Assembly: GCA_034770075.1 (NCBI GenBank)
Contig: JAVJAP010000106.1
Coordinates: 62,001 to 126,000, forward strand
Direction: 5' to 3'
Source of the DNA: Aralia elata
Lineage: Eukaryota > Streptophyta > Magnoliopsida > Apiales > Araliaceae
Length of the DNA: 64,000 bases
Shown here: piece by piece, positions 23,197-34,262 of the stretch
Layout of the letters: each line of letters begins with the position of its first letter
Position numbering within the stretch: the first letter of the stretch is position 1
The notes under the pieces: generated by a model
Databases searched by the model: none
What the model was told of the DNA's origin: nothing
Seen by the model: the letters and a program-made list of their open reading frames with translations, nothing else
Program-made: the position numbers and the translations under genes

Positions 23197-24852
23197 TAAT
23201 CATGTGCTAATTATCGATCTTGATGATTCCATGTATGAATTGATATGCGAAACGTTCGAATTTTTGGGCTGGGAAAATTTTTCTGAATCTGCATCGCGGC
23301 GCGGCCGCGCCGCTTCCAGTTCATTCTGGAGCGCGGCCGTGCCCTAACCCAGAAAACGTTTCGGGGGTTTAGCGCGATCGCGCCGGTCCTAGTTCTAATT
23401 GGAGCGCGGCCGCGCCAGTGTGCAGACGTTGAAATTTTTTTTTTGTTTTCTCAATTAATATAAATGGTTTATTTAATTGATAAAAATTTAAAATAAAAGA
23501 GTTTATTTTATCTAGAATGGAATTTCAGATTGTTAAAAATTAAAGGAGTTTAATTTGGATTTGGTTTTTGATTAAAATAAAAGAGTTTATTTTGTTTCAA
23601 AATTAAATATTAGCAAAACTTTTGCCCATTAATTGATATCAATGCATATATGGAATGGATTTATTATTCATGGAATGAATGTTATTTATTGATACATATA
23701 GAGATATGTATGATAATAAATAGGGGTTGATTATGGATTATTGACCAATGTGTGATTGGATTTATTTTAGTGAATGCTTGAATGAATGGGTTTTTATAAA
23801 TGGGGTCTGCGTACCTCGTCTTCTCTAATTTTTCTTAACGTAAATTCTATCTCCCTCCTATGTACTTCCCCTTGACTACTGATCAAGGTTTCTATTTATT
23901 GTAAAATAGTTTCTGTAATAGGACTAGTTAGAATTAATTTTGAAGAATTGGAGACAAAGGAGCAAGGAGCGCTTGAAGACCCGTTTGTATTGGAGCCCGG
24001 GTTTAAATGTAATAGTTATATTTAAATTTAATTCTTGCACCCTAGGTTTGACCTTTTGGTTCACTTTGTGGCTCTAGTGAACCAAAGTAGAATAAAAGTC
24101 CATAATCAATCCGGGTAGAATATAGTATTCTATATGTGCATGCTTACTATATATATATATTATATATTATCCAACATGCTTCGCATGTAAAATAATATGA
24201 CGCGTATTTTATATATATATGTGCATGCGCGCTAAACAATATGAGACTAATAATAACAAACCTCTCAAACTAATATATTAAGTCCTAAGCGTTCAAAGAT
24301 ATTTGGAATATCGAACGTCGCCTTCTAGCATGGTAAAGCGATAGAGTATTAAATATTTAATATGAATTTGTTGTGTCACACAAGACAAGTATTAAATATT
24401 TAAGATGTTGCTTTTCACATTTGATGCTTATACATAGACTAAACGATGTTGTTTTGTTGTGTCACACAAGGACAGTGTTTTTCTTTCAAATATATGGAAG
24501 TGCTAGGTTGGACTTAACTTGGATAATTTTGATTCGGATTTGTCACACTTGATCAAAATAATCTAAGAGGCAAAATACAAGGAGTTACATAGTGATGTAC
24601 TTGACAATAGTTGTCTACCTATTTATTTATATATAGTTTGTTGTGTCACACAAGGCTATATACATTTGAAATGGGATCCTTATTCTCACTAGCAAATCTT
24701 TAATTAGATTTGCCGAACTATATAATGAGGGTAATATAGTTTGATGAAAATAGTGGGAGATACTAATTTAAAATAAAGACCTAATTTATTTTGGTAATTA
24801 ATTAAATGAATGTATGCTAAAATGTTGTCTATTTCACATGCAGAAGTTAAAA
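23197..24852 (+). other. E2 full leader
   Basis: Leader from primer site to gag ATG. It contains the CpG-rich cluster (about 23294-23418), the hairpin array (23490-23593), the AACATGCTTCGCATGT hairpin near 24173, and the motif TTTGTTGTGTCACACAAG near 24367, 24453 and 24637. At 24524-24536 it holds the uninterrupted version of the site where E4 inserted in E3. Confidence 0.87.
23490..23593 (+). promoter_or_regulatory. Hairpin array with RGAG loops, E2 leader
   Basis: 23490-23509 (loop AGAG), 23537-23556 (stem AAATTAAA, loop GGAG) and 23574-23593 (loop AGAG). All stems are perfect 8-mers, at the same places as in E1. Confidence 0.6.
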
Positions 24853-25689
24853 ATGTCAAACTCACTATCACTGCGTAGCATACTTGATGCTAACAAACTG
24901 ACTGGACCGAATTACACGGACTGGTTAAGGAATCTGAGAATTGTTCTCACTGCTGAAAAGATTTCTTATGTCCTAAATTCGCCAGTCCCTACAAATGTTG
25001 CAGAAATAGCCTCTGAGGAAGAGATTGCTACTTTTAGAAAGTAGCAAGATGATGCAATCTTGGCTCAATGCATCATGCTCGCATCCATGAGTAACGAGCT
25101 TCAGCGTCAGCATGAAACTATGGATGCTCCTACTATATTGCTGCACCTCAAAGAGTTGTATGGTGAGCAAAGTAGGACTGCTAGATATCAGATATCTAAG
25201 GAGCTCTTCCGATCTCGTATGACCGAGGGCACTACTGTTAAGACTCATGTCCTTAAGATGATCAATCTGATTAAACAACTTGGACAACTTGGGTTTGTGA
25301 TGGATGGAGAGTTAAGCCAAGATTTGATCTTGCAGTCACTCCCGGACACCTTCTCACAATTTGTTGTCAATTTTCATATGAATAAGTTGGACGTCAGCTT
25401 GCCGGAGTAACTTAACATGTTGAAAACTGCTGAAGGTCACTTCTCATCCAACAAGAACCAAGTCTTACTAGTGGATGATTCTTCCAAGAAAAGGAAGAGG
25501 CCCAAGGTATCTTCTGAAAAGAAGAAAAACAAGAAAGCTTAGGGCAAGGCGAAGAGAAAGGATAAAAAGAAACCTGATCCAGATAGCAAAGGAATTTGCT
25601 ACCATTGCAATAAGCCGGGACATTGGAAGAGGAACTGCAAGGAGTATCTTGCGGACCAAAAGAAGCTTGGAGAAGCTTCGACTTCCGAT
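24853..25689 (+). pseudogene. gag: E2 gag pseudogene
   Basis: The start at 24853 (M-S-N-S-L-S-L-R-S) follows the leader as in E1. The N-terminal part has the L-T-G-x-N-Y-x-x-W block that opens copia Gag. The C-terminal part has a Lys-rich tract and an intact CCHC zinc knuckle (25597-25638: C-Y-H-C, then H and C at the right spacing). Stops at 25042 (TAG for Trp), 25408 (TAA for Leu) and 25540 (TAG for Lys) break it. There is no frameshift. E3 has a TAG at the same codon as 25042, while E1 keeps TGG. Confidence 0.92.
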
Positions 25690-26130
25690 CTAGGTTTGTT
25701 CATGATTGAAATTAATTTTTCTGAAAGTCAAAATTCTACTTGGGTATTGGATACCGGCTGTAGATCTCACATATGTAATAATGTACAGGGATTAAGCAGA
25801 AGTAGAAAGCTGGACAAGGATGAAGTCGTCCTACGACTGGGAAATGGAGCAAAGGTTGTTGCATTAGCTGTAGGGACTTATCGTTTAGCACTGCCTTCGA
25901 GCAAGTTCATTAGTTTAAATAATTGTTATTATGTTTTGACACTCATTAAAAACATTATTTCAATTTCTGTATTGGATATGGATGGATTTGATATTATAAT
26001 AAAGAACAACAGTTGTTCTATTTATAATAAAAATGTTTTATATGGTGTTGGGAACTTACTGAATGGACTGTACATACTTGACTTGCATGAAAATATACTT
26101 CAAATTTAACAAACTAAGAAAAGAAAAAGA
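25690..26130 (+). pseudogene. pol: E2 protease pseudogene
   Basis: In frame with gag. W-V-L-D-T-G-C-R-S-H places the catalytic Asp at codon 25750. The residue two after Gly is Arg where E1 has Ser. The only stop is TAA at 26107-26109 (Glu in E1). Matches the E1 protease region throughout. Confidence 0.9.
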
Positions 26131-27060
26131 GATGATGTTAATTATACCTTTATATGGCACTGTAGACTTGGTCATATCAATGAAACAAGATTATCTAAGT
26201 TGCATAAAGATGGGCTTTTAGAGCTATCTGATTACGAATCATATCCAACTTGTGAATCTTGTCTCATGGGTAAAATGACTAAATCTCCTTTTACTGGAAA
26301 AGGAGAAAGAGTTACAGAGTTGTCAGCGTTAGTACACACAGACGTATGTGGACCTATGACAACGAATGCACGAGGAGGGTATTCTTACTTTATTACTTTC
26401 ACTGATGATCATTCTAGATTTGGATATGTGTATTTAATGAAATACAAATCTGAGTCGTTTGAAAGGTTCAAAGAATTCAGAAGTGAAGTAGAGAAGCAAA
26501 CTGGTAAGAGTAAAAAGATTCTTCGATTGGATCGAGGAGGGGAATACTTGACCAATGAGTTTCTAAATTGTCTCAAAGAAAATGGTATAATCTCATAATG
26601 GACTCCACCAGGAACGCCACAGTTGAATGGTGTATCTGAAAGGAGAAATCAAACATTGTTGGACATGGTTCGTTCCATGATGAGTTTTACCGACCTTCCA
26701 GTATCCTTGTGGGGTTATGCCCTAGAAACGGCTGCATATCTACTTAACAAGGTACCTACCAAATCCATCACAAAGACTCCATATGAGATATGGACAGGGA
26801 GAAAACCAAATCTTAAGTATGTTAAGACTTAGGGTTGTCCAGCTTATGTCAAAAGGTTTGAGCAAAATAAGCTAAAGACTAGATCCGACAAGTGTAGATT
26901 TGTTGGTTACCCTAAAGAAACTGTAGGGTATTATTTCTATCATTCTACTGATCAAAAGGTGTTTGTAGCGAAACATACTGCCTTTTTGGAAAAAGAGTTT
27001 ATCCTTGAAGGGGTCAGTGGGAGTAAGATATATCTTGAAGAAGTTCAAGAACCACAAAAT
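26131..27060 (+). pseudogene. pol: E2 integrase pseudogene
   Basis: The HHCC zinc-binding part is W-H-C-R-L-G-H and C-E-S-C-L-M-G. The DDE core is H-T-D-V-C-G-P, D-D-H-S-R-F and the Glu of V-S-E-R-R-N, all still present. Stops at 26596 (TAA, CAA in E1) and 26830 (TAG, TGG in E1) look like C-to-T deamination on either strand. Copia-type C-terminal block G-Y-P-K-E and E-K-E-F-I-L is visible. The frame is the same as gag and protease. Confidence 0.93.
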
Positions 27061-28209
27061 ACTCCGGATCAAAGTTAGGTACCTAACCAAGTAGAAGAAC
27101 CTACTGTACCACAACCTATTCGTAAATCTGGAAGAGTACCGAAGATACCTGAAAGGTATGGATTCATCATAGAGGATGATGATGAGGTACGCATCAGAGA
27201 TGATGATGATCCATTCACTTACGGAGAGGCTATGAGTAGTGAAGACTCAGAGAAATGGCTAGAAGCCATGAAATCCGAGATGGACTCCATGTATGAAAAC
27301 CAAGTATGGACTTTGGTTTCACCACCTGAGGGCATTAAGCCTATTGGGTGTAAATGGGTCTTTAAGAGAAAGACTGGAGCGGATGGCAAGGTAGAGACCT
27401 ATAAGGCCCGACTGGTTGCAAAAGGTTTCAAACAAAGATAAGGAGTTGACTATGATGAAACCTTCTCGCCAGTAGCTATGCTCAAGTCCATTCAGATTTG
27501 GCTTGCAATTGCAGCTTATTATGACTACGAGATCTGGCAAATGGACGTGAAAATGGCCTTCCTCAATAGAGAGCTTGAGGAGAATGTATATATGATACAG
27601 CCAGAGGGTTTTGTTTCAATGGTTGGAACAAACCAAGTCTATAAGCTACAACGATCCATTTATGGATTGAAGCAAGCTTCTCGAAGATGGAACATCCGTT
27701 TTGATGAGATAATCAAAAGGTTTGATTTTATCAAAAATGAGGATGAACCATGTGTGTACAAGAAGGTTAGTGGGAGCGCTGTTTTATTCCTTGTATTATA
27801 TGTTGGTGACATATTATTAATAGGGAATGATGTTCCTATGCTACAGTCGATCAAAATTTGGTTATCTAAACACTTCTCCATGAAGGACTTGGATGAGGCA
27901 TCCTATATTTTGGGGATAAAGATCTATAGAGATAGATCTAAAAGGATGCTTGGCTTGACCCAAGGAAAGTACATTGACTCGATGCTAAAGAGGTTTAGTA
28001 TGGAAGATTCCAAGAGAGGTCTCATGCCGATGAGCCATGGAATACATCTCTCCAAGAAACAGGCCCCAAAGACACCTGAGGAGAGAGACCGTATGAGTAA
28101 GATTCCTTATGCTTCCGCAATAGGATCTATCATGTACGGTATGATATGTACTAGACCAAATGTCACTTATGCACTTAGTGTAACAAGCAGATATCAGTCG
28201 AATCCAGGA
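27061..28209 (+). pseudogene. pol: E2 reverse transcriptase pseudogene
   Basis: Copia RT with W-L-E-A-M-K-S-E-M, G-C-K-W-V-F-K, the D-V-K-M-A-F-L-N block and S-I-Y-G-L-K-Q-A-S. The catalytic Y-V-D-D reads Y-V-G-D here (27799-27810), so one of the two metal-binding Asp residues is gone. Stops: TAG at 27076 (CAG in E1) and TAA at 27439, the latter shared with E1. The open stretch 27478-28212 covers the palm and thumb. Confidence 0.93.
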
Positions 28210-29100
28210 TAAGAGCACTAGAAGGCAGTGAAAAACATCCTAAAGTACTTGAGAAGAACTAAGGATGTATTTCTTGTCTACGGTGGGTCTGAATTGAAAC
28301 TAGAGGGCTATACAGACTCAAGTTTTCAAACGGACCAAGATGACTATAAATCCGTTTCAGGGTATGTGTTTACCTTAAACGGTGGCGCAGTGAGTTGGAA
28401 GAGTTCCAAGCAGCAAACAGTTGCTGATTCAGTGACAGAGGCAGAGTATATAGCTGCAAGTGAAGCTGCAAAGGAAGCTGTTTGGATGAAGAAGTTCATA
28501 ACTGAACTTGGAGTGGTTCCTAGTATTAGAGGAGCCGTACCTTTATTCTGTGACAACACCGGAGCTGTTGCGCAGGCTAAGGAAAACTGTCAAGTCATAT
28601 CAGGTATCCAACTTGGTTTCGATAAGTTTGGGGAATCAGAAGAGAAGTTCAAGGATATTTTCAAAATCGTAAGGGAAGCAGGATTCTCAGAATGTTTAGA
28701 ATCCAACACCAAAATCTTCTCTAAATTGGTGAAAGAATTCTACCAAAATGCAACAATCAAAGATGATGTTTTGTCCACCAAAGTTCGAGGAACCAATATA
28801 AAGATAGGTGCTGCAGAAATCAATAAATATCTAGGGTTCGCCAGTCAAGGTCTATCATCTCTAGAAGAAATTGACACTGATAAAGGCATGAGATTGATGG
28901 GGTATGTGAAGAATCCTCATCTGAAGGGGATGAAGAAAAAGGAATTCCTAGAAGAATTTGAGTTCTTAGCAAAGATTGTGGGTAAATGTATCCTATGTAA
29001 AGATACCGCTCATGATACTATAAATAATCTACAACTAAGAATCATGTCTGCCATTGTCATGAAGCAGAAGATAAATTTTGGTGTTGTGTTGTTCGATTAG
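28210..29100 (+). pseudogene. E2 RNase H fused in frame to env-like sequence
   Basis: After stops at 28210 and 28219 the frame is open for 290 codons (28228-29100). Codons to 28584 are copia RNase H: G-Y-T-D-S-S-F keeps the first catalytic Asp, T-E-A-E-Y the Glu, and F-C-D-N the next Asp. At 28585 the homology to E1 ends after A-Q-A-K-E. The frame runs on into about 171 residues resembling the putative plant transposon protein domain found in env-like frames (features R-G-T-N-I-K, I-N-K-Y-L-G-F, K-I-N-F-G-V). The fusion is a deletion or recombination product and has no start of its own. Confidence 0.85.
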
Positions 29101-31278
29101 TTAACCAAAGAGATGAAGAAAATGAAGGCTTCAAACAACCTATCCCAAAGGTGTACCATGGAAGGCTCTTAAGCATCATTCTTAAGAAGAAGCTGAAAAG
29201 AAAGATTGGGGAGAATGAGGGAGAAACCCTAAATGTTCACAAGATCATGTCTCCCAAATTGTTTGACAATTGGAAAAAGAACCCTATGGAGAATAAGAGA
29301 TTGAGGATATCTGGTAGCAGTAGCAAGGAAGGCTCTAAAGCAGACAAAGGGAAAAGGAAAGTAAGCACCATGAAAAATGAATCTTCACAATCTAATGATT
29401 CTCTATCCCCTGTGTCCATTCCTTAAAAATCAACAAAGAAGAAGTTGAAAGTTGAGAAAGCCTCTCCAACAGCCTCCTTGAAGACCTCCTCAGAAGCTAG
29501 AAGTGAATCTGAAGAAGAGGAAGAAGCATATGAAATTCCTATTATTAAGCCTGCAAAGAGAAGACAAAGTGCACGCCTTCAACAAATGATGAAATTCCCA
29601 AGTCATAAGAATAAAGAAGGTATTCCACCTAAGATCATTAATCTTGGTGATGATAATGAAGTTAATAATGAAGAGGCTACAAAGGTCAGTAAGCCTATGA
29701 CATCAAAAGATAGGTCTATTGAAAAGGACATGGCCACGAGTGAGTCAGAATCAAAAAGTGAGGATGAAGTTGTGCCTGCTAAAGAGAATTTTAATGGATC
29801 AACAGGAGATGATGTTGATATGGAAACAAGCTATGAAGAACAAATGACTGGTGAGCCAGTAAAAGTGTCAAAGAAAGTAACTATGGAAGAACCAAGTTCA
29901 AGGGGAAAGAATGGCAAAAAGACTGATGTTGGAAAAGGAAAGGAAGCAATGGAAGAGGATGAAGCATTAGAGGATTCTAACTCTAAAAATGATGAGTCAG
30001 AAAGCAACTATCCAATCCCAACAGTTACAAGAATTCGAAGAAGGATAGTGCTAGAAGCTTGTGATAAGCCAGAAGTTGTGTTGCCAAAAGGGTGGATAGA
30101 TCATGGCAATGGGCAAATCAAAGTAGTATCAATGACTATAGAGGATCTACTCGATAATTTTTAAGATATTGAAGTACATCGAACTACTGTGCTATATGAT
30201 CCTGATAGTCACCAGTTGACATGGTTCTACCCATGGATGCCCTGGTTAAAGGCCATTTCAAATGAAGACAAAAGCTTCATCAGCTGGTGTTACTCACAAT
30301 TTCTAAATCTAAAGATGATCTCTCAAAACTTCCCAAGAGTTTAATCCTTTCCAAAGATGCTGATCAAAAATTCCTAACACTTCAAAGTCTACCGACATGC
30401 TGAAGGTATATACATTCCATACTATATGCTGGAAAACCTTAATAAAGGCAAAACAAAAACCAAGACCGTAGAGTCAATGGTTGTAAAGCCCCTAAATTCT
30501 ACGACTGAAACATTCTAGTCCCAGCCAAACAACACAAGGTCAAATACCTCCACTGAAATACCCTCTGAATTCCTTCTTCATCAAATAAAGATTTATTTGA
30601 TATAGTCACTGCTCTTGAAAACATCTACAATAGTGAGAAACCCAAGCCAACTACACCAATCCTTGAAGATACCTTGAGTGATCAAGAGTTACTAAAGAAC
30701 TCAGAAGAGTTGCTTGGAAGCATTTCCTTAGTGACTACTGCAGCAAAGGATATGCCTGGAGGTGAAGAGAATGCATTCTATAAGAAGCTTCAAGCATCAT
30801 TCACGAATATGTCTATCAACTTCATCAAAGAAATCAGATATATCTTAAGTCCATTGAGAAACAGAAGAAAGAAGCCGTAAAACTTCAGCAGGAAAATGAG
30901 AGCTCCATTCAGTCTCTCTCAGATAAAGTTAACAATCTCTGCCAGTCCCTCTCTCAACAAATGGAATTCGGCCAGCAGGAAGTGAAAATGAAAGTTGGAA
31001 ATACCTCATACTTAGTCAAACAACTCATTACCCATGTTCAGTACCTATCCCAAATGATTGATGACAAAAAGGGGGAGAAAAAGACGAAGCATAAAAAGAG
31101 GAACAAAGCTGTCATGAAAAGGAATGACAAGAAGCTGAAGCTGAAAGTGAAGAAGAACAAAGATCAGGTGCCTAAAACTGAGGGGGAGCCAGAAGAAGAT
31201 GAAGGAAGAATAGCAAGATCTGAGGGGGAGCAGGAGCCTGAGGAGAATGAAGAAGAACCAGAAGAAAGCAGTAGCTGA
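28585..31278 (+). pseudogene. Env-like ORF pseudogene (Sirevirus-like)
   Basis: The third ORF expected after pol in Sireviruses is present in pieces: 28585-29100, 29151-29426, 29445-30164, 30674-30880 and 30961-31278. The N-terminal part resembles the putative plant transposon protein domain. The middle is long, Lys/Glu/Ser-rich and probably disordered. Near 30840-31070 a Gln/Leu/Glu-rich stretch looks like a coiled coil, followed by a Lys-rich then Glu-rich tail ending at a TGA (31276). Stops at 29098, 29424 and 30162 and at least two frameshifts break it. I see no clear signal peptide or transmembrane segment. Function unknown. Confidence 0.65.
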
Positions 31279-31610
31279 AAGCAGTCACAAGGTATCCAAG
31301 TATGAATCAACAAGAAGAAGGCACATTTCTAACAAGCAAGGAGGAATTAATTTTTATATGCAGGAACTGTGATCTAGATCTAGGATCTCCTTGCTAAAAC
31401 TGATATATTTATGGGCTACATGTACTTAAATACATATATCATGCTTATGCTATACTTTAAGAATGATTATTCTGAATGCACATCATTTTATTCAATTTTT
31501 TGGTCTAGCAATACAGTGACTTACTCTATCTTAAGTCACGTTCATACTCATACATCTGCATGTATCGATTAAAGTGAATGTTATGCTATAAGTGTTTTTG
31601 TTATCATCAA
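31279..31610 (+). other. 3' untranslated stretch of the Sirevirus-like element
   Basis: About 330 bp between the env-like stop and the first purine tract. No reading frame or repeat recognised. Confidence 0.6.
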
Positions 31611-31671
31611 ATAGGGGGAGATTGTTGAGAATCTACATGAGTATCTTAAGCCAATTCTTATAGGGGGAGAT
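31611..31671 (+). promoter_or_regulatory. Duplicated polypurine tract and LTR start
   Basis: ATAGGGGGAGAT occurs twice about 49 bp apart, each followed by TGTTGAGA or TGTTAAAA and then a CATGAG-containing stretch. A short tandem duplication therefore gives two possible LTR starts, 31623 and 31672. Confidence 0.75.
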
Positions 31672-32059
31672 TGTTAAAAGATCCGCATGAGATTCTAAAA
31701 TTCATTATATAAGATTTGATTGATGACAAAATGATTAAAACAATATTCATTGTTAAAGCTTTGTAAAGTCCTTAATGAAATATATGTACAAGGACTTAGA
31801 TTGGAAAGATCAAATATGTTAGGATGATCTGAACTAAATTATTATTTATCTGATCAAAGCATATCTGTAACATTAGGTATTGCAAAGTCCTTAAATGAAT
31901 TTGATGTATAAGGACTTAGAATAGAAAAAGATCAAACTTGTTAGGTTGATCTTGTGAGCTGAAATGTTATATGTAAAAAGACTGCTAGAGCTATTATAGA
32001 GCAACTCAATCAAAGAACAAAGGCTTGACAAAGACTGATCATAGAACAGTCAGCCAACT

Positions 32060-33062
32060 TGGAACAAAGCATCGTAGAGCCTACCAGGCAAACGTGAAGT
32101 AAGACTCGGCCATTTACAGAGTTCCGTCTCGGCATTGTAGAGCAACTCTAGCGTGATCAAAGAACAGACGTATAGTTAAGTATGTCATCACAGAGCTTGC
32201 AAGGCAAACGTAGAGTAAGGCTCGACCAGTCGCAGAGCTCATTCGGCATTGTAGAGCTCTTGTTCTTGGGTTCGTATATAGCCAGTCACTCTACGACTCC
32301 CATGAACAGTCTACAAACAAGCAAGAACGTAGAGTAACCTCAGCCTAAGGACTAAAATTTAAAGTAGCAATCCTCATAAAGACTACTAATTAAACTGTCC
32401 ATGAGCTACCAGATAAAGCCAAACGAAGATCTCATAGTGCATCCAAAGCATAAAGTCCTAACAGATATCATGGGGCAGCTCAAACATACCCTCTACGATT
32501 CCATCAAGACTCTATGACTTGCACCTTAGACAAGATCGTATAGTGGGAAAGCATCAGCCTGATCAAGTGATCGTAGAGCTAAGCCAATGATAACAAAGAT
32601 ACCCTGCCAGATATAAACGAAGCACAACAGAGATAATGTCTAAAGAATAGTAGAGCAGTCCTCTACAATGAAAGTATTAAAGCATCAGAAGATCGTAGAG
32701 CAGTCCTCTATGACAGAACAACAGAGACAATGTCTGAAGATGGTAGAGCATTCCTCTACAAATGAAAGAGCTAGCACCTGAAAAATCATAGAGCAGTCCT
32801 CTACGAGAAGATAGCTACAGCAAAAGCTCAACAAGATCATGAACACATGCTCTGAGAACGTAAAGCTCAATGATGATCATAGAGCATAAAAGGCACAACT
32901 GCAAAATAGTAAGAAACACATTAAAGCGTAGAGCAAGTGCAGTCAGCCACTCTACGAGGTCCAAGGCAGTGTACATCACGCATGATCATAGGGCCACATT
33001 ATGGAGTGAGCAGATAACTCTACGATCAGAAGTAAAAGGCTACAACCTAGTTGATCGTAGAG
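32060..33062. repeat. Dispersed TCGTAGAG / CTCTACGA motif field
   Basis: About twenty copies of CGTAGAG or its complement CTCTACG and close variants. Several are paired as TCGTAGAGCAGTCCTCTACG, which can fold back (for example near 32650, 32695, 32740 and 32790). Repeated palindromic motifs in non-coding parts are known for Sireviruses. Confidence 0.8.
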
Positions 33063-33873
33063 TATGTAAGTGCCAACAAAGGTTGCAGACATCAGAGCAC
33101 TTAGGTTAATTATCCCAAGATGAGCGGCTGATTACTTAAATGAGCGAAATAGGGAACCAATCTCAGTGGGGATCAAACAACCATGTTTACTGCAGCAAAA
33201 GTCAGCACACATGACTCCACTACCTTAGCACCAGTTAATAGAAGCTGACTCAGCCATCACTAGCAGACTTCGAGGAGTAAAATAGTCATTGGTACAATAA
33301 AGAAGTCTGCAGAAAGAAAATCTCCAATGGGAAGATTTACAATGGGAAGCTATCAACGACAGGATTCCAAATGGAAAGAGTATGGAATCTATATATGGCA
33401 AACTGAATCAATACGAAGCAGTGAACGTTAGAAAGAACAAATAGTACACATCTGCTGAAAGCTTTACTGCAACATCAGAGGTATGCCGAAGGGCTGGCAT
33501 ATGAGCTAAGAGTCGAATGACCAAGAAGCCAAGATCAAGAGTGATTAGAGCTGAAAGCAAAATCTAGAAGAACAACTCTGTGATCAATCATGAACACTGT
33601 GAACTGACAAGATGAAGAACAGAACGGGTTCTGAATACAAGAGAACAAGTGTTCATGACTGCTAAGCTCAAAGATACATCAAGCTTATTTGAAGAGCTTA
33701 AGCAGTACATGAAGGGTGGTCATCTGCATCTGCTAAATACCTGAAGAAGAAGAACATCAACGCCCAACGTCAGCGGCATCCAAAAAATGATCACCAACAG
33801 CTGCTAAGTACCTAAAGATGAAGGAGATCAAAATTTATCTTAGCAGTACAACCCAACAACCATCAACACACCA

Positions 33874-34262
33874 AGAAGGGTCAAAAGATCGTTGTCTTAA
33901 GTGACTAAAGCTTCAAGTCTGCTGGGCTTGGAAAAAGGGTCTTTTGGGTCCTTGTCTTAATTGACTAAAGCTTTAGAGTCTGCTAGGCTTGGAGAGGAAG
34001 GGCGGTGCATCCTTGTCTTATGACTAAACACCTCATGTCTTCTGGACTTGAGGAGGGTCAGAGGATCCTTGCCTTAGTGGCTAAAGAAAACTCATGTCTG
34101 CTGAACTTGAGGAAGGTCAAAGGATCCTTGCCTTAGTGGCTAAAGAAAACTCATGTCTGCTGGACTTAAGGAGGGTCCGAGGATCCTTGCCTTAGTGGCT
34201 AAAAATAACTCATGTTTGCTCGACTTGAGGAGGGCAGAGCATCCTTGTCTTAGTGACTAAAT
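33874..34262. repeat. Tandem repeat of ~62 bp, about six units
   Basis: Units share GGATCCTTGCCTTAGTGGCT and a CTCATGTCTGCTGGACTT stretch. The last units are closest to each other, the first ones degenerate. Inside the Sirevirus-like LTR. Confidence 0.85.

Larger units (their letters stand above)
17314..28584 (+). mobile_element. Copia element E2 with triplicated LTR-leader, 3' end lost
   Basis: Same family as E1 and E3. The order is LTR copy 1 (17314-19068), partial leader, 5'-truncated LTR copy 2 (19481-20909), partial leader, 5'-truncated LTR copy 3 (22137-23182), full leader, then gag to RNase H (24853-28584). Repeat offsets are 1841 and 2273 bp. The 3' part of RNase H, the polypurine tract and the 3' LTR are missing. 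The sequence passes directly into a Sirevirus-like env-like frame at 28585. No TSD is recognisable between the left flank (CTTTA) and the right flank of the composite (TCATA at 34590). Confidence 0.9.

Noticed and set aside
28585..31278. Independent host gene with a charged disordered protein
   Set aside because: It lies between pol and a purine tract plus LTR, resembles the env-like ORF of plant retroelements and is broken by stops and frameshifts.
33874..34262. Possible CRISPR array
   Set aside because: Whole units of ~62 bp repeat with gradual divergence and no constant repeat/unique spacer pattern; the context is a plant LTR.
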